DNA from: Eubacteriales bacterium
Lineage (GTDB): Bacteria > Bacillota > JASUSC01
DNA: 37,265 bases
Reading direction: 5' to 3'
Assembly: GCA_030446285.1 (NCBI GenBank)
Contig: JASUSC010000009.1
Coordinates: 1 to 37,265, forward strand
Under the pieces are notes generated by a model, which saw only the letters and a program-made list of their open reading frames with translations, had not been told where the DNA came from and ran no database searches. Both the position numbers and the translations under genes were made by a program. Numbering within the stretch: position 1 is the stretch's first letter; each line of letters starts with the position of its first letter. Shown one piece after another: positions 26,003 through 33,978 of this stretch.

Positions 26003-26638
26003 TATTTTCCTCCCAGTGCCAACCTTCTTCTTTCATTTCCTGGAGCAGACGGAGGGAGTCGAAGTGTCCCGGGTCGGCTATTACCAGCTTACTCCCCGGT
26101 GCCAGGGAGGAGGCAAAAATTTTCTTCAGATAGGGGAAAGTGGCGGGAAGGTAAAGAAAATCCGACCCGATGAGGAGATAAAATTGCTCGTGGATGGGAA
26201 AGTTGCGCCAGTCGGCTACTACGTGCCGTACGGGAGAGAGGTTGTTGAAGTGGGCGCTCTGTCGGGCTAACCGGACGGCCTCTTCCACATAATCAATCTG
26301 CACCACTTCCCGGGCGTCGGCCATGGCGGCCACCAGAGCGGGAAGGTCCAGAGCGGCTCCCAGTTCTAGAACTGTCTTCCCCTCGAGAAGAGGGGAATTT
26401 ATTTATCCAGCGGGCCAGGGCCAAAGCAGCCGGCCACACGTCTACCCACACCGGCGTTTCTTCTTGATAGAGGGAATCCATGTAAGTTTCGTCCGGCGTT
26501 GTCTACCACCGTAAACCGCGCCGGCCAGCCCAGAACATCGATTTCGATCACCCGGGTTTGCAGCAAGTTTCCACTTCCGGCGAAAGATTCTTCCAGGTAT
26601 TTGTCGAGATTATAGCAGAGGGAGCGTAGGGGCGGCAA
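25878..26638 (-). pseudogene. Class I SAM-dependent methyltransferase, two frameshifts
   Basis: Three reading frames together encode one Methyltransf_16-like protein. Frame 1 from about 26638 reads LCYNLDKYLEESF to FTVVDNA. Frame 2 has DETYMDSLYQEETPVWVDVWPAA. Frame 3 has LLEGKTVLELGAALDLPALV, the SAM-binding region, and continues through VVQIDYVEEAVRLA and LIGSDFLYLPATFPYL. Each break (near 26495 and 26400) looks like a single-base insertion. The last frame runs about 125 nt into the 3' end of the aminomutase gene on the other strand, so the original stop may be lost. Target substrate is unknown. It is either a recent pseudogene or a victim of consensus errors. Confidence 0.75.
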
Positions 26639-26712
26639 AAAAAAGAGAGGTCTACCTCTTTTCCGGCCGACATAAAAATTAGGTAACAGAAGCTGGTGGC
26701 GGAGGGGGTAAA

Positions 26713-26976
26713 ATGCGGCTCAGCGAACTGATGGGAAAAGAAGTCGTCAACCTGCACAACGGCAGCCGGTTAGGAGTGGCGGGAGACTCCGACTTGCTGG
26801 TGGACCCGGTAACGGGTCAGATTCAGTCTCTTATCATGCCTGCCCGAACCACTCCTTTCAACTTTTGGACGGAAAAACCGGCCCTGGTTATTCCCTGGTC
26901 GGCGGTGAAAAAGGTGGGCAGTGAGCTGATTATCGTCGATTTAGACGGCACCAGTGGCGACCTGCGCCGTTTCTGA
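26713..26976 (+). CDS. PRC-barrel protein, YlmC/YmxH family
   Basis: 87-residue small beta-barrel protein. It begins MRLSELMGKEVVNLHNGSRLG and contains DLLVDPVTGQIQSLIMP and IPWSAVKKVGSELIIVDL, the pattern of the YlmC/YmxH group, which is widespread in spore-forming Firmicutes and annotated as sporulation-related. Molecular role is not established. The ATG is preceded by GGCGGAGGGGG. It lies alone, divergent from the broken methyltransferase and upstream of tRNA-Ala. Confidence 0.85.
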   Translation: MRLSELMGKEVVNLHNGSRLGVAGDSDLLVDPVTGQIQSLIMPARTTPFNFWTEKPALVIPWSAVKKVGSELIIVDLDGTSGDLRRF

Positions 26977-26995
26977 GGCTTGCTTCGGACCCCTA

Positions 26996-27024
26996 TTGAC
27001 AAACGGGGGTCTATGTTTTAAAAT
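26996..27024 (+). promoter_or_regulatory. Promoter of tRNA-Ala
   Basis: Perfect TTGACA (26996-27001), 17-nt spacer, TAAAAT (27019-27024). A TATAAT at 27026 is too far from the -35 box. Confidence 0.8.
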
Positions 27025-27051
27025 TTATAATGCACTCTTCGGAAAGGGCGT

Positions 27052-27127
27052 GGGGATATAGCTCAGCTGGGAGAGCGCTTGGTTCGCATTCAAGAGGCCG
27101 GGGGTTCGAGTCCCCCTATCTCCACCA
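27052..27127 (+). tRNA. tRNA-Ala (CGC)
   Basis: Acceptor GGGGATA/TATCTCC, anticodon stem CTTGG/TCAAG (one G-T pair), loop TTCGCAT with anticodon CGC at 27085-27087, CCA encoded. An integrase gene ends 114 nt away and points at it, so its 3' part is a likely former attachment site. Confidence 0.95.
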
Positions 27128-27137
27128 TGAAAACGTT

Positions 27138-27180
27138 ACAGCGGCAAGGGTTTGCGCCCAAGCCGCTGTTTTTGTTTTTA
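27138..27180 (+). terminator. Terminator of tRNA-Ala
   Basis: 8-bp stem ACAGCGGC (27138-27145) with GCCGCTGT (27162-27169), inner GGG/CCC pairing, then a tract of Ts broken by one G. Confidence 0.8.
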
Positions 27181-27196
27181 TGGTTCGCAGGCGGAT

Positions 27197-27236
27197 TGCA
27201 AACATTTTGCAAACATGCAAACAACACTGCGAACAT
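27197..27236. repeat. TGCAAACA direct repeats between tRNA-Ala and the integrase
   Basis: TGCAAACAT at 27197-27205, again at 27208-27216, TGCAAACAA at 27216-27224 and a variant TGCGAACAT at 27228-27236. The 11-, 8- and 12-nt spacing and the position beside a tyrosine integrase suggest arm-type or core integrase binding sites. This is inference only. Confidence 0.5.
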
Positions 27237-27240
27237 AGGC

Positions 27241-28358
27241 CTACTTTTCTTTTTTCATCAACTGGTCGAAAACTGCCGCCCTGTCCTGCATCTCGGGTAA
27301 AACATGGCTGTAAATGTCCTGCGTGAAACTTGTCGTCGAGTGTCCGAGCCGTTCGGCAATCACCTTCACCGGTACGCCTTCCCGGAGCAGGAGGGTAGCG
27401 TGAGTATGCCGCAGATCGTGAAACCGGATCGGCGGCAGCCCGAAGTGGGCCAGCAGTCTTCTGAACGCCCGGTTCAGCCAGTCAGGATTGAAGGGACGAC
27501 CATCCTCCCAGCCACACACGAACCCGCCGTCGCTGTACGCCGGACCGAGTTTCAGCTTCAGTTCAAGCTGTTGCCGGAGGTGCCTTTTCAGTTCCTCCAG
27601 CACAGTCTGGGGGAGCTTCACCATTCTTTCGCTTTTCTTTGTTTTCACCGGGCGGAGGCGGAGTTCCCCTTCTTCGTAGTCGAGAGAGTTTTTGATATGT
27701 AGGGTACCAGTTTCGAAACTCACGTCCTGCTACCGGAGACCGCACACTTCGCCGCAACCGGAGACCGCCAGTGGCGGCGAGAAGAACAGGGATAAAAAGT
27801 TTTGTTTCCCGGCATCCGTCGAGCAGGAGGCCGACTTCTTCAGGCGACAGCCCCTGCGGTTCGAATCGGTTTTTCGCCGGCGGGTCTACTGCGTCAGCAG
27901 GATTTCTCGGGATGAGTTGCCATTTCACGGCGTGGCCGAGTGTTTCCTTCAGGACAGCGTAATGGTAGCGGACCGAAGTAGCGGAAAAGTCGCTTTTCGC
28001 CAGCTCTGAAACGAACCGCTGGGCGTGGAGCGGACGGAGCTTCGAGAGCAGGACGTTTCCGAGGATTTCCCGGATCTTTTTTCCGGCCCAGACATACGCC
28101 TGGTAAGTGGAAGATCGCACCCGTTGCGAAGCATATTCGCTCAACTAGCGGTCGAAAAATTCGGCGACGGTCATATCTGCTGGCTCTATAAATTCTCCTG
28201 TCTGCACTTGCCGGATAGCTTCTGCCAGCGCCGCTTCCGCTTCTTTCTTCGTCCGGAACCAGGAAAGCCACTTTTGTTTGCGTTTTCCTGTCACTGGATC
28301 ACGTCCAAGATCGAAAACTACGCTACTTGTTTCCTCGCTTCCGCACCTGACCACGCAC
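27241..28358 (-). pseudogene. int: Tyrosine recombinase/integrase, degraded
   Basis: Phage or integrative-element integrase. The order of parts is normal: AP2-like N-terminus (QVRKRGNK, FDLGRDPVTGKRKQKW), SAM-like core-binding domain (AYVWAGKKIREILGN) and catalytic domain with the LAATGGLR arginine, HDLRHTHATLLL, ERLGHSTTSFTQDIYSHV and the tyrosine in DIYSH. It is broken by frameshifts near 27755 and 28320 and by in-frame TAG codons at 28323-28325, 28145-28147 and 27730-27732, each where tryptophan is expected (RGNKW, FFDRW, GLRWQDV). The likely GTG start at 28358 follows GATGAGG. It ends toward tRNA-Ala, as integrases using a tRNA target often do. Confidence 0.88.
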
Positions 28359-28364
28359 TTTTCC

Positions 28365-28958
28365 TCATCCCCTTCCTTTTTCTAACAACACGATCGAGGC
28401 GACGACTGTGCCGAGGATTTCAACTTCGTTCCGTCTCTTTTGCTGCGGGCTCAAAAAGCAGGTTCGCAGGGACCAGCAGTATCCTCCTGCTGGCAGCAGA
28501 AATCTTTCTTAATTTTTGCGTCCCGACCGCAGGCGACGGGAGCAATGTCGCCTTCTTCTGCTTGTCCACGCCGGACGAGAGCATACCCACCGGCGACGAA
28601 ATGAGCAGCCGCCATGCTGTCGTCCTGAACTGGGAAAAGAAAAAGCGTCCCTTCTTCTAATTTTTTATTTTCTTCGGATTAGCAAAAACCGGATAATGAA
28701 CATAGGGAAAAAAACGGCCTGACACTGTCGGCCAGAGGGGTGGCAGTTCTTTTTCTGCCGACGAGAAAAGGTCGTTGCACCCGACGCCAAGAGCTTTCAC
28801 CAGCCGCCGGATCGTCTCTTCGTCGGGGAAGCGGGTTCCGCTTTCGTACTTGGCAATCGCACTGCGGGACACCCCGGCTAATTGAGCCAGTTCGCCCTGG
28901 GTGATTTTTCTTCTTTTTCACAGCTCCCGCAGTTTTTCAGCAAAACCTACTTATTCAC
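28365..28958 (-). pseudogene. HTH-S24 (CI/LexA-like) repressor, degraded
   Basis: Remnant of a lysogeny-type repressor. The N-terminal HTH reads, after an early frame loss, FAEKLREL-stop-KRRKITQGELAQLAG, then VSRSAIAKYESGTRFPDEE; the stop is TGA at 28918-28920, probably from CGA. The C-terminal half has S24 peptidase features: QDDSM (nucleophile serine), GYALVRRGQAEEGDIAPV, and in another frame EVEILGTVVASIVLLEK. At least three frame changes are needed. Its stop codon lies just ahead of the integrase ribosome site, so the two were one transcript. It is divergent from the small HTH genes. Confidence 0.8.
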
Positions 28959-29320
28959 TCCCTTATGATATCTATTCGGTTCCACAGTGGCAAAGTTTCT
29001 TTGAAAAATTTTTTCGAATTCAGTTTACCAATAGCAGCAAATTCGTTATGTATTTAGGAGTTAGGAGAGAGATGAAGAGGAGGAAAATTTTTCAAAATGA
29101 TTTCCAAACTGCTTTGCCAACCAAAAAAATGCGCAATAGCACAAGTAGAAAAAATACAATTTGGAACCTGTAAAAAGAAAGCCGAAAACAGAACGGCTAA
29201 ACCAATTTAATCGTTTTGTTCACGAAGGAGGAGGGGGAGTTTAAAAACAGTCATGTATTTATTCCTGCCTCCTTCTTTTTATCTTTAAAAAACACAGTGA
29301 AGCAAAAGAGGGTGTTCCCT
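28959..29320. other. AT-rich divergent control region
   Basis: No gene is seen. This lies between the repressor remnant (-) and the small HTH gene (+), so it should have held the divergent promoters and operators. A CAAAG-TTT-CTTTG inverted repeat is at 28991-29003, and a TACAAT box at 29155-29160 lacks a good -35 partner. Base composition is clearly more AT-rich than the core genome to the left. Confidence 0.5.
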
Positions 29321-29575
29321 ATGTTTGAGAAAGAAGACCGTGAACTGCCTGCCATCCTGAAGGTTGCCGACATTAAAAAACTTCTTCGGTGCAGTACAGG
29401 CAAGGCGTACGAGATTGTTGCCATTGCTGAGAGAACGGGTGTATTTCTTGTCGTTCGGGTTGGGAAAAGCTATCGTGTACCGAGGAACCCGTTCCTGGCG
29501 TGGTTGGCAATGCCGAAGAAAAGCGAAAGCGAAAAAGTGAAAGAAGGAAAGGAGTGGGAATGGTTGGCGAACTAA
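29321..29575 (+). CDS. Small HTH protein, excisionase-like
   Basis: 84 residues. The middle part (LPAILKVADIKKLLRCSTGKAYEIV...VVRVGKSYRVPRNPFLAWL) fits a MerR/excisionase-type winged helix (HTH_17-like), followed by a charged tail (about 63-84). The frame is open from 29216, but the ATG at 29321 with AGAGGGTG upstream matches the domain start. The position opposite a repressor and near an integrase fits a directionality factor or early regulator. It overlaps the next gene by 16 nt. It appears intact. Confidence 0.7.
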   Translation: MFEKEDRELPAILKVADIKKLLRCSTGKAYEIVAIAERTGVFLVVRVGKSYRVPRNPFLAWLAMPKKSESEKVKEGKEWEWLAN

Positions 29576-29739
29576 GGAGGAAACATTCGCCGGAGAAAGC
29601 TGCCCAACTGTTGGGGGTTTCCCGTGGTTTTCTCTACTACCACTTCGGGTGGACCATGGACAAAGTGGGGTATATATTTAGGAAGTACGGGAAAGCGCTG
29701 GGCGAAATAGTGCAGGAGTACGCCGGAGATAACGGCTGA
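29560..29739 (+). CDS. Small HTH protein, unknown
   Basis: 59 residues with a helix-turn-helix-like segment SPEKAAQLLGVSRGFLYYHFGW, then a short helical tail. The ATG at 29560 has AAAGGAGTGGGA upstream. It overlaps the end of the excisionase-like gene and is likely translated with it. No family is recognised. It could be an element regulator. Confidence 0.6.
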   Translation: MVGELRRKHSPEKAAQLLGVSRGFLYYHFGWTMDKVGYIFRKYGKALGEIVQEYAGDNG

Positions 29740-30703
29740 ACGGGGGCTGGCTGAAACGACGCTATAAATTCATTTGCGCAGAAGGTGGAATTTGGTGCGG
29801 AATAAGTGAAGTGTTAGAAAGCTATGCTCTTCAACCATTTTGCTTTTCTTTTTTCCTGGTGTGGCGATAGGTGTCATCGGAACGGTTGGTAAAAGGTTGC
29901 TACTCTTTAAGGTTTTAACAATATGTCGTTATCTACCCTGTGGAGAGGGGTAGTAGAAACTTCTTGCAGCTGGAAGGAATTGCATTTTCAATGTCGAATT
30001 TTGTAAAAGGGCTTTTGTGGCAAAAGTAGAGAAAATTTTAAAAACAGAAAATCTCAAATTAGGTTGGACAGGGCTGAGAGAAAGAAGGGAGTCGGGAGGT
30101 TAATGGGGCGCGGGTCGCTGGCTTAATTCTGATTTGGCAGGTAAGAATTAGCAGATACTTTCTGCTGTGTTGGATTGGTGTTTTTCCGAATTTGCTGTTT
30201 CAAACCTTGTTCTAAAAAATCAAAAAGGGTGCTGTTGTAACAGCCTTTGTCCCTTCAAACTGATTGCTACCTCCTGCGTTGTTTAGACATTCGGTGGATT
30301 CTGTGTTCGTCACAGCGATTGTGTCCAAATCACTACCAACCAAAAAGAATTAGATAAAGCCAGCTGTAACATCAAAATATTCCAACGAGTATTAAAAATT
30401 TTCCGGAGGGCAAAATGACCTCCGGTGTAGCCTTGGTACCTCTCGCCTTCATTTTTATTCTTCCTGCCGGTAGGCGCAGAAGATTTCGCTGTCTCACAGG
30501 GTGTAATTTAAGAGCCAGCAGGAGGCAGTAAATGCCGGGTACGTGCTGTGCAAGGTGTGTAAACCTTAATACCTTCCCGGATGGCTATTGCTCCGGCAAT
30601 TTGCAGGCGAGAAACCTGTCTAGGATAAGGGAGGTGGAATACTTACCAAACGGCTTTCCCTGGATTCCTGGACTTTTACCCATTTTTCAGGGAGGGATAA
30701 CTT
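29740..30703. other. Gene-empty stretch
   Basis: About 960 nt without a convincing gene in any frame. Small structures are visible: GCTGTT-GT-AACAGC at 30231-30244, followed on the - strand by T-rich sequence like a - strand terminator, and CCGGAGG (30403-30409) with CCTCCGG (30419-30425). An open frame at 30532-30813 has no ribosome site or protein-like composition and runs into the lipoprotein gene, so it is not called. Confidence 0.6.
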
Positions 30704-31222
30704 ATGAGACGTTTGTGCATCGTTTTTGCTACTCTGATTTTGGTTACGGCTTTGTTCCTTGCTGGTTGCGGTTCTCAAGAAAAGAACCAATCAACCCCAA
30801 AATCACCAGTTAGCACCAAGAAGTTGCCGGCTAATGCCGAAGAAGTCGTCAAAGCTCTAAAAGAAAGCGGACTTCCCATTGGCAAAGTCATGGTGTTTAC
30901 AGCAGAAAATGACCCCAATTCTCTTTTAGGAAGACCCGGGCAGTATACGAGTAAAGTTAACTTTGTTGACACCAGGATTAACGAGCCAGTTTCGGACAAA
31001 GACATTTCGGTAGAGAATGGCGGTTCGGTAGAGTTCTTTGCAAACAAAGAGGATGCGAAAAAAAGGTATGAGTATGTATCCGCTATTGCCAAGTCTGGCC
31101 CGCCAATGTTTGTTGAATACGACTACCTTGTGGACAAGGTTCTACTGCGAGTTTCTGGAAAACTTACACCCCAGCAAGCTGCGGAATATGAAGCAAAACT
31201 AAAAGAAATTATGATGAAATAA
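30704..31222 (+). CDS. Lipoprotein of unknown function
   Basis: 172 residues with a lipoprotein signal peptide: MRRLCIVF..., a hydrophobic core, and the lipobox LFLAGC, with Cys at about residue 22. A Lys/Ser/Pro-rich spacer follows, then a globular domain with VVKALKESGLPIGKVMVFTA, LGRPGQYTSKVNFVDTR, GGSVEFFANKEDAKKRYEYV and LTPQQAAEYEAKLKEIM. Hypothetical lipoproteins of this layout occur in Firmicutes, but no function is known to me. The ATG has CAGGGAGGG upstream. The frame is intact and protein-like, in contrast to its decayed surroundings. Confidence 0.82.
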   Translation: MRRLCIVFATLILVTALFLAGCGSQEKNQSTPKSPVSTKKLPANAEEVVKALKESGLPIGKVMVFTAENDPNSLLGRPGQYTSKVNFVDTRINEPVSDKDISVENGGSVEFFANKEDAKKRYEYVSAIAKSGPPMFVEYDYLVDKVLLRVSGKLTPQQAAEYEAKLKEIMMK

Positions 31223-31590
31223 ACATTGTGACAGTAAAGCGAAAGGGGATGTAGGCGGCGCTCTTCTCCATACTAAAGGTAGAGTTTCCGCGCCGCCGGA
31301 TTCTGATGAAGTTTGGGCAGCAATGGGCAGTCTGGATAACAGCGAATGGTGTAGGGCTGGCAACCTTTTTTGATTGAGTGGCAGAGTTGAGGCAAAACGT
31401 GAGCATAGGTGCTTAAAAAAACCTGTCTCTTGAGGTGGTTGTTACTCTGGGTCCTTGCTGGGCTGCCACCTCTTAGTAAATTCTGGCCTTTTGTTTTCGG
31501 AAACCTGAATTCGGTTTGATAGTATTTTTCCTGCTTACTGGTTTTCTTATACAATTATGTTAAAGTGTTCTTAGAAACGAGGCGGCAGAA
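31223..31590. other. Intergenic stretch with a long GC-rich inverted repeat
   Basis: No gene is called. GGCGGCGC (31254-31261) pairs perfectly with GCGCCGCC (31290-31297), with CTCT/AGAG pairing inside. No T tract follows on either strand, so it is not an ordinary terminator. A TACAAT at 31550-31555 could be the -10 box of the next gene, but no -35 box was found. Confidence 0.5.
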
Positions 31591-32142
31591 ATGGGCATAA
31601 GCGAGAGTAAGCTTATAGCGGACAGGGCAAACACTCAGAAAAGCACTGGCCCGAGGACGCCTGAGGGCAAAGCCAGGGTGAGGCTTAACGCCTTGGAGCA
31701 TGGCATCTTGGCCAGCGAAGTGCTAATTCAGGCGGGGGAAGGGGATGAAGAGGCCGAGGTCTTCGAGGCTGTTTTGGCTGAACCCAAGGACGACCTGGCT
31801 CCGGCCGGGGCTTTGGAGGAGCTGCTGGTGGGAAAGCTGGCTGTCATTGTCTGGCAGTGGCGGAGGGTGCTGCGGTACGAGCTCGGGGCCATGCGGGAGC
31901 AGACCGGCGAGGCTGTGGCCGTCTGGCGCAGAGAGCAACACACGGCCTACCTGCGGGCCAAGGCCATGCGGGAAGAATATCCGAGCTGCCACCGGAACGA
32001 TCCCTCCTTGAAGGAGTGGAAACACACTGAAGACCTGAAGGGGGAGCGGAAGGACGGTCGGAAAAGGGCTGAGGCCCTGGCAGAGGCCGACCCCCTTGTG
32101 GGTTCTGGCCGAGGCTTGCGAGAGAGGCTGAACGTCAAGTGA
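31591..32142 (+). CDS. Conserved hypothetical protein with STGPRTPEGKA N-terminus
   Basis: 183 residues. The N-terminal motif ANTQKSTGPRTPEGKAR followed by LNALEHGILASEVLI is a recurrent signature of an uncharacterised bacterial family. Then comes a helical region (ALEELLVGKLAVIVWQWRRVLRYELGAM) and a charged tail. No catalytic residues, membrane helix or signal are seen. In my knowledge such genes are often found near mobile DNA, as here. The ATG follows GAGGCGG. The tail (about 150-183) may have been altered by the decayed transposase region that begins downstream. Confidence 0.7.
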   Translation: MGISESKLIADRANTQKSTGPRTPEGKARVRLNALEHGILASEVLIQAGEGDEEAEVFEAVLAEPKDDLAPAGALEELLVGKLAVIVWQWRRVLRYELGAMREQTGEAVAVWRREQHTAYLRAKAMREEYPSCHRNDPSLKEWKHTEDLKGERKDGRKRAEALAEADPLVGSGRGLRERLNVK

Positions 32143-32291
32143 CTTTTGGGGCTGAAGGGCGCCGAGGAGGGGTACGACTTTGATCTGGGACCTATGCCAA
32201 ACTCCGTGCTAACCACCAGAAAAGCAGCCACCCAGTGGCGAATAAATAAAGAGAACTGGAAACTTTGCCAGCTTGGTGGTGGTTCAAGGAG

Positions 32292-32880
32292 ATGGTGGGA
32301 TACAAACTAACAGGGCGCAAGATGTTCTATGTGTTCAACTTGGACGAACGCGTCCCCCAGGACCACATTCTGAAGAGGATAAGCAAGGTGGTGGACTCGA
32401 GCTTCATTCTTGCGACCTTGTGCGTCCCTACTACAGCCACACGGGAGCGCCTTCGATCGACCCTGTCGTGATCTTCAAGATGGTCCTGCTCGGCTATCTC
32501 TCCGGGATAACGAGTGAACGCAAGTGGGTTCTTGAACTGCTGCCTTAATTCAGCCTTCATCTGGTTCCGGGGGCGTGCCTAGACGAGATGCCTCCAAACC
32601 ACAGTATCCTCTCCAAGACAAAGGGCGCGCGATGGTGTGCGAAGCCTACGAGCAGTTCTTCGCAAAGAGGCGGGCCTTGTGAAAGGCAACACAAGGTCTA
32701 CTTAGACGCCATCTTTCTCGAGGCCAACGCTTCTTTGGACTCTCTTAAAGGAGTGCGGCATGGTCCAGACGTTCAAGTACACACCGGAGCAATACCTCCA
32801 TCAAGATTCGCGTTTGAGTTTGGTGCTCTGGCATCCGAAATTTATAGACTTTTGGCAACAGGCCCTTGTTGATTATTAAC
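32292..32880 (+). pseudogene. IS1182-like transposase fragment
   Basis: The N-terminal part of a DDE transposase is spread over three frames: FYVFNLDERVPQDHILKRISKVVD, then VRPYYSHTGAPSIDPVVIFKMVLLGYLSGITSERKW, then MPPNHSILSKTK, with EAYEQFFAK, YLDAIFLEANASLDSL and QTFKYTPEQYLH. At least three frameshifts are needed and the C-terminal catalytic half is absent. The order and spacing match the IS1182 group N-terminus. No terminal inverted repeats were identified. Confidence 0.75.
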
Positions 32881-32913
32881 ATCATCCATGTTCTTTGTGG
32901 GGGGAATAGGAGG

Positions 32914-33978
32914 TTGCAGTGGTTTTACGACGACACAGGCTACTACAGCTATGTGCTCCTTAACGCAGGCGAGGTTCAGTTTAAAAAAGTGCAGGAAATC
33001 CTCAAGAGAGAAGGGCTCCAGGTATTGCTGGCTGGCAGGAGTTACCGCCCGGCCAGCAATGGCCGCCAGTACCAGTGGTACATACGGGTTGCGGATGAGA
33101 GTGGGAGGCACCCCCGGCCCGACAGGATAGCGAGGGCTCTTGCTGCTTGCGAAGCTCAGGAAGAGGACATAAGGAAGCTGCAAGCCGAATTAAGTGCGGT
33201 AGAGCGCCGTCTAAATGCTGCAGAGCACCGCTATCAGGCTACCAAAGAGCGGCTGGAATGTGTGCTGCGCCAGTACCAAGAGCTACAGAAAACCTATAAC
33301 GAGACCCGCCGGGAACTGCAAGAGTGCCGGGAAAGAGCAGGCCTCCTCGAGTCGCAGCTGAGGCAGATTCGAGAGTCAGGGCTGAAACCCGAGGAAATAG
33401 CCAAGATACGCGAGGAGTATGAGGGGATTGTCCGAGATCGCCAGAGATTGGCGGAGAAACTGGCAAAAACGGAGAATGAACTGAATTCACTGTTGAGTGA
33501 ATATGACAGGGAAGTCCAGGAGCGTGATCGAAAGATTGTTGCCCTGGAAGAGAGGTGTGCTGACCTCCAAGGGCAGGTCGATGAACTGGCCGCGGAGAAT
33601 GCTCGGCTTGCCACTGAAAAAGAGAAAATGGAAGCTGTGCTGGAGACTAGGAGGAAGGGGAAACCTTTGAAAGACCTGTTCTGCCGAATGTTTGAAGTTT
33701 TCTTGCCTAATGTCTGCTTCCTTAGGGGCTCGCTGGACACACTCTGGCATGAAGTGCCCGACCCCGTTGACGCGGTGCGGGTGCTAACTACGCTGGACCA
33801 GTTAAAGGGCAAGCGGGTAAGGAGCACGGAAGAAACTGGTAAGTGGTTGGAAAGGCGCTTCCAGGGAGATTGGCGTCTTTACTATAAACGGTGTGATGAT
33901 GGGCGCTATAAGGTCCTGATATCACATAAGAAGACTCAAGATACGGACATAGAGTGGCTGAAGAGCGTGGACTGCTGA
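32914..33978 (+). CDS. Coiled-coil protein with possible RelE-like C-terminal domain
   Basis: Not a recognised named family. About 354 residues: an N-terminal globular part (about 1-75, YVLLNAGEVQFKKVQEILKREGLQVLLAG, GRQYQWYIRVA), a long coiled coil (about 90-265, near-continuous heptads), and a C-terminal domain (about 270-354) ending GDWRLYYKRCDDGRYKVLIS-HKKTQDTDIEWLK, which resembles the strand pattern of RelE/ParE-type folds. The frame opens at TTG 32866. TTG 32914 is chosen for the GGGGGG 10-15 nt upstream, and GTG 32953 is possible. The 5' end abuts the transposase fragment, so the protein may have lost its original start. Confidence 0.65.
   Translation: MQWFYDDTGYYSYVLLNAGEVQFKKVQEILKREGLQVLLAGRSYRPASNGRQYQWYIRVADESGRHPRPDRIARALAACEAQEEDIRKLQAELSAVERRLNAAEHRYQATKERLECVLRQYQELQKTYNETRRELQECRERAGLLESQLRQIRESGLKPEEIAKIREEYEGIVRDRQRLAEKLAKTENELNSLLSEYDREVQERDRKIVALEERCADLQGQVDELAAENARLATEKEKMEAVLETRRKGKPLKDLFCRMFEVFLPNVCFLRGSLDTLWHEVPDPVDAVRVLTTLDQLKGKRVRSTEETGKWLERRFQGDWRLYYKRCDDGRYKVLISHKKTQDTDIEWLKSVDC

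Noticed and set aside
27197-27236. Possible CRISPR or tandem array at the TGCAAACA repeats
   Set aside because: The units are 9 nt, with spacing far too short for CRISPR spacers.
27304-27702. 132-residue open frame on the + strand
   Set aside because: Antisense to clearly recognisable integrase catalytic motifs; no ribosome site.
27241-28358. Programmed amber read-through or pyrrolysine use in the integrase
   Set aside because: The gene also has frameshifts that read-through cannot fix, and TGG to TAG is a simple transition; ordinary decay is enough.
28901-29173. 90-residue open frame on the + strand
   Set aside because: AT-rich control region; begins inside the antisense of the repressor and shows no protein-like pattern.
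30532-30813. 93-residue open frame overlapping the lipoprotein start
   Set aside because: It has poor protein character and overlaps a gene with a clear signal peptide and ribosome site.
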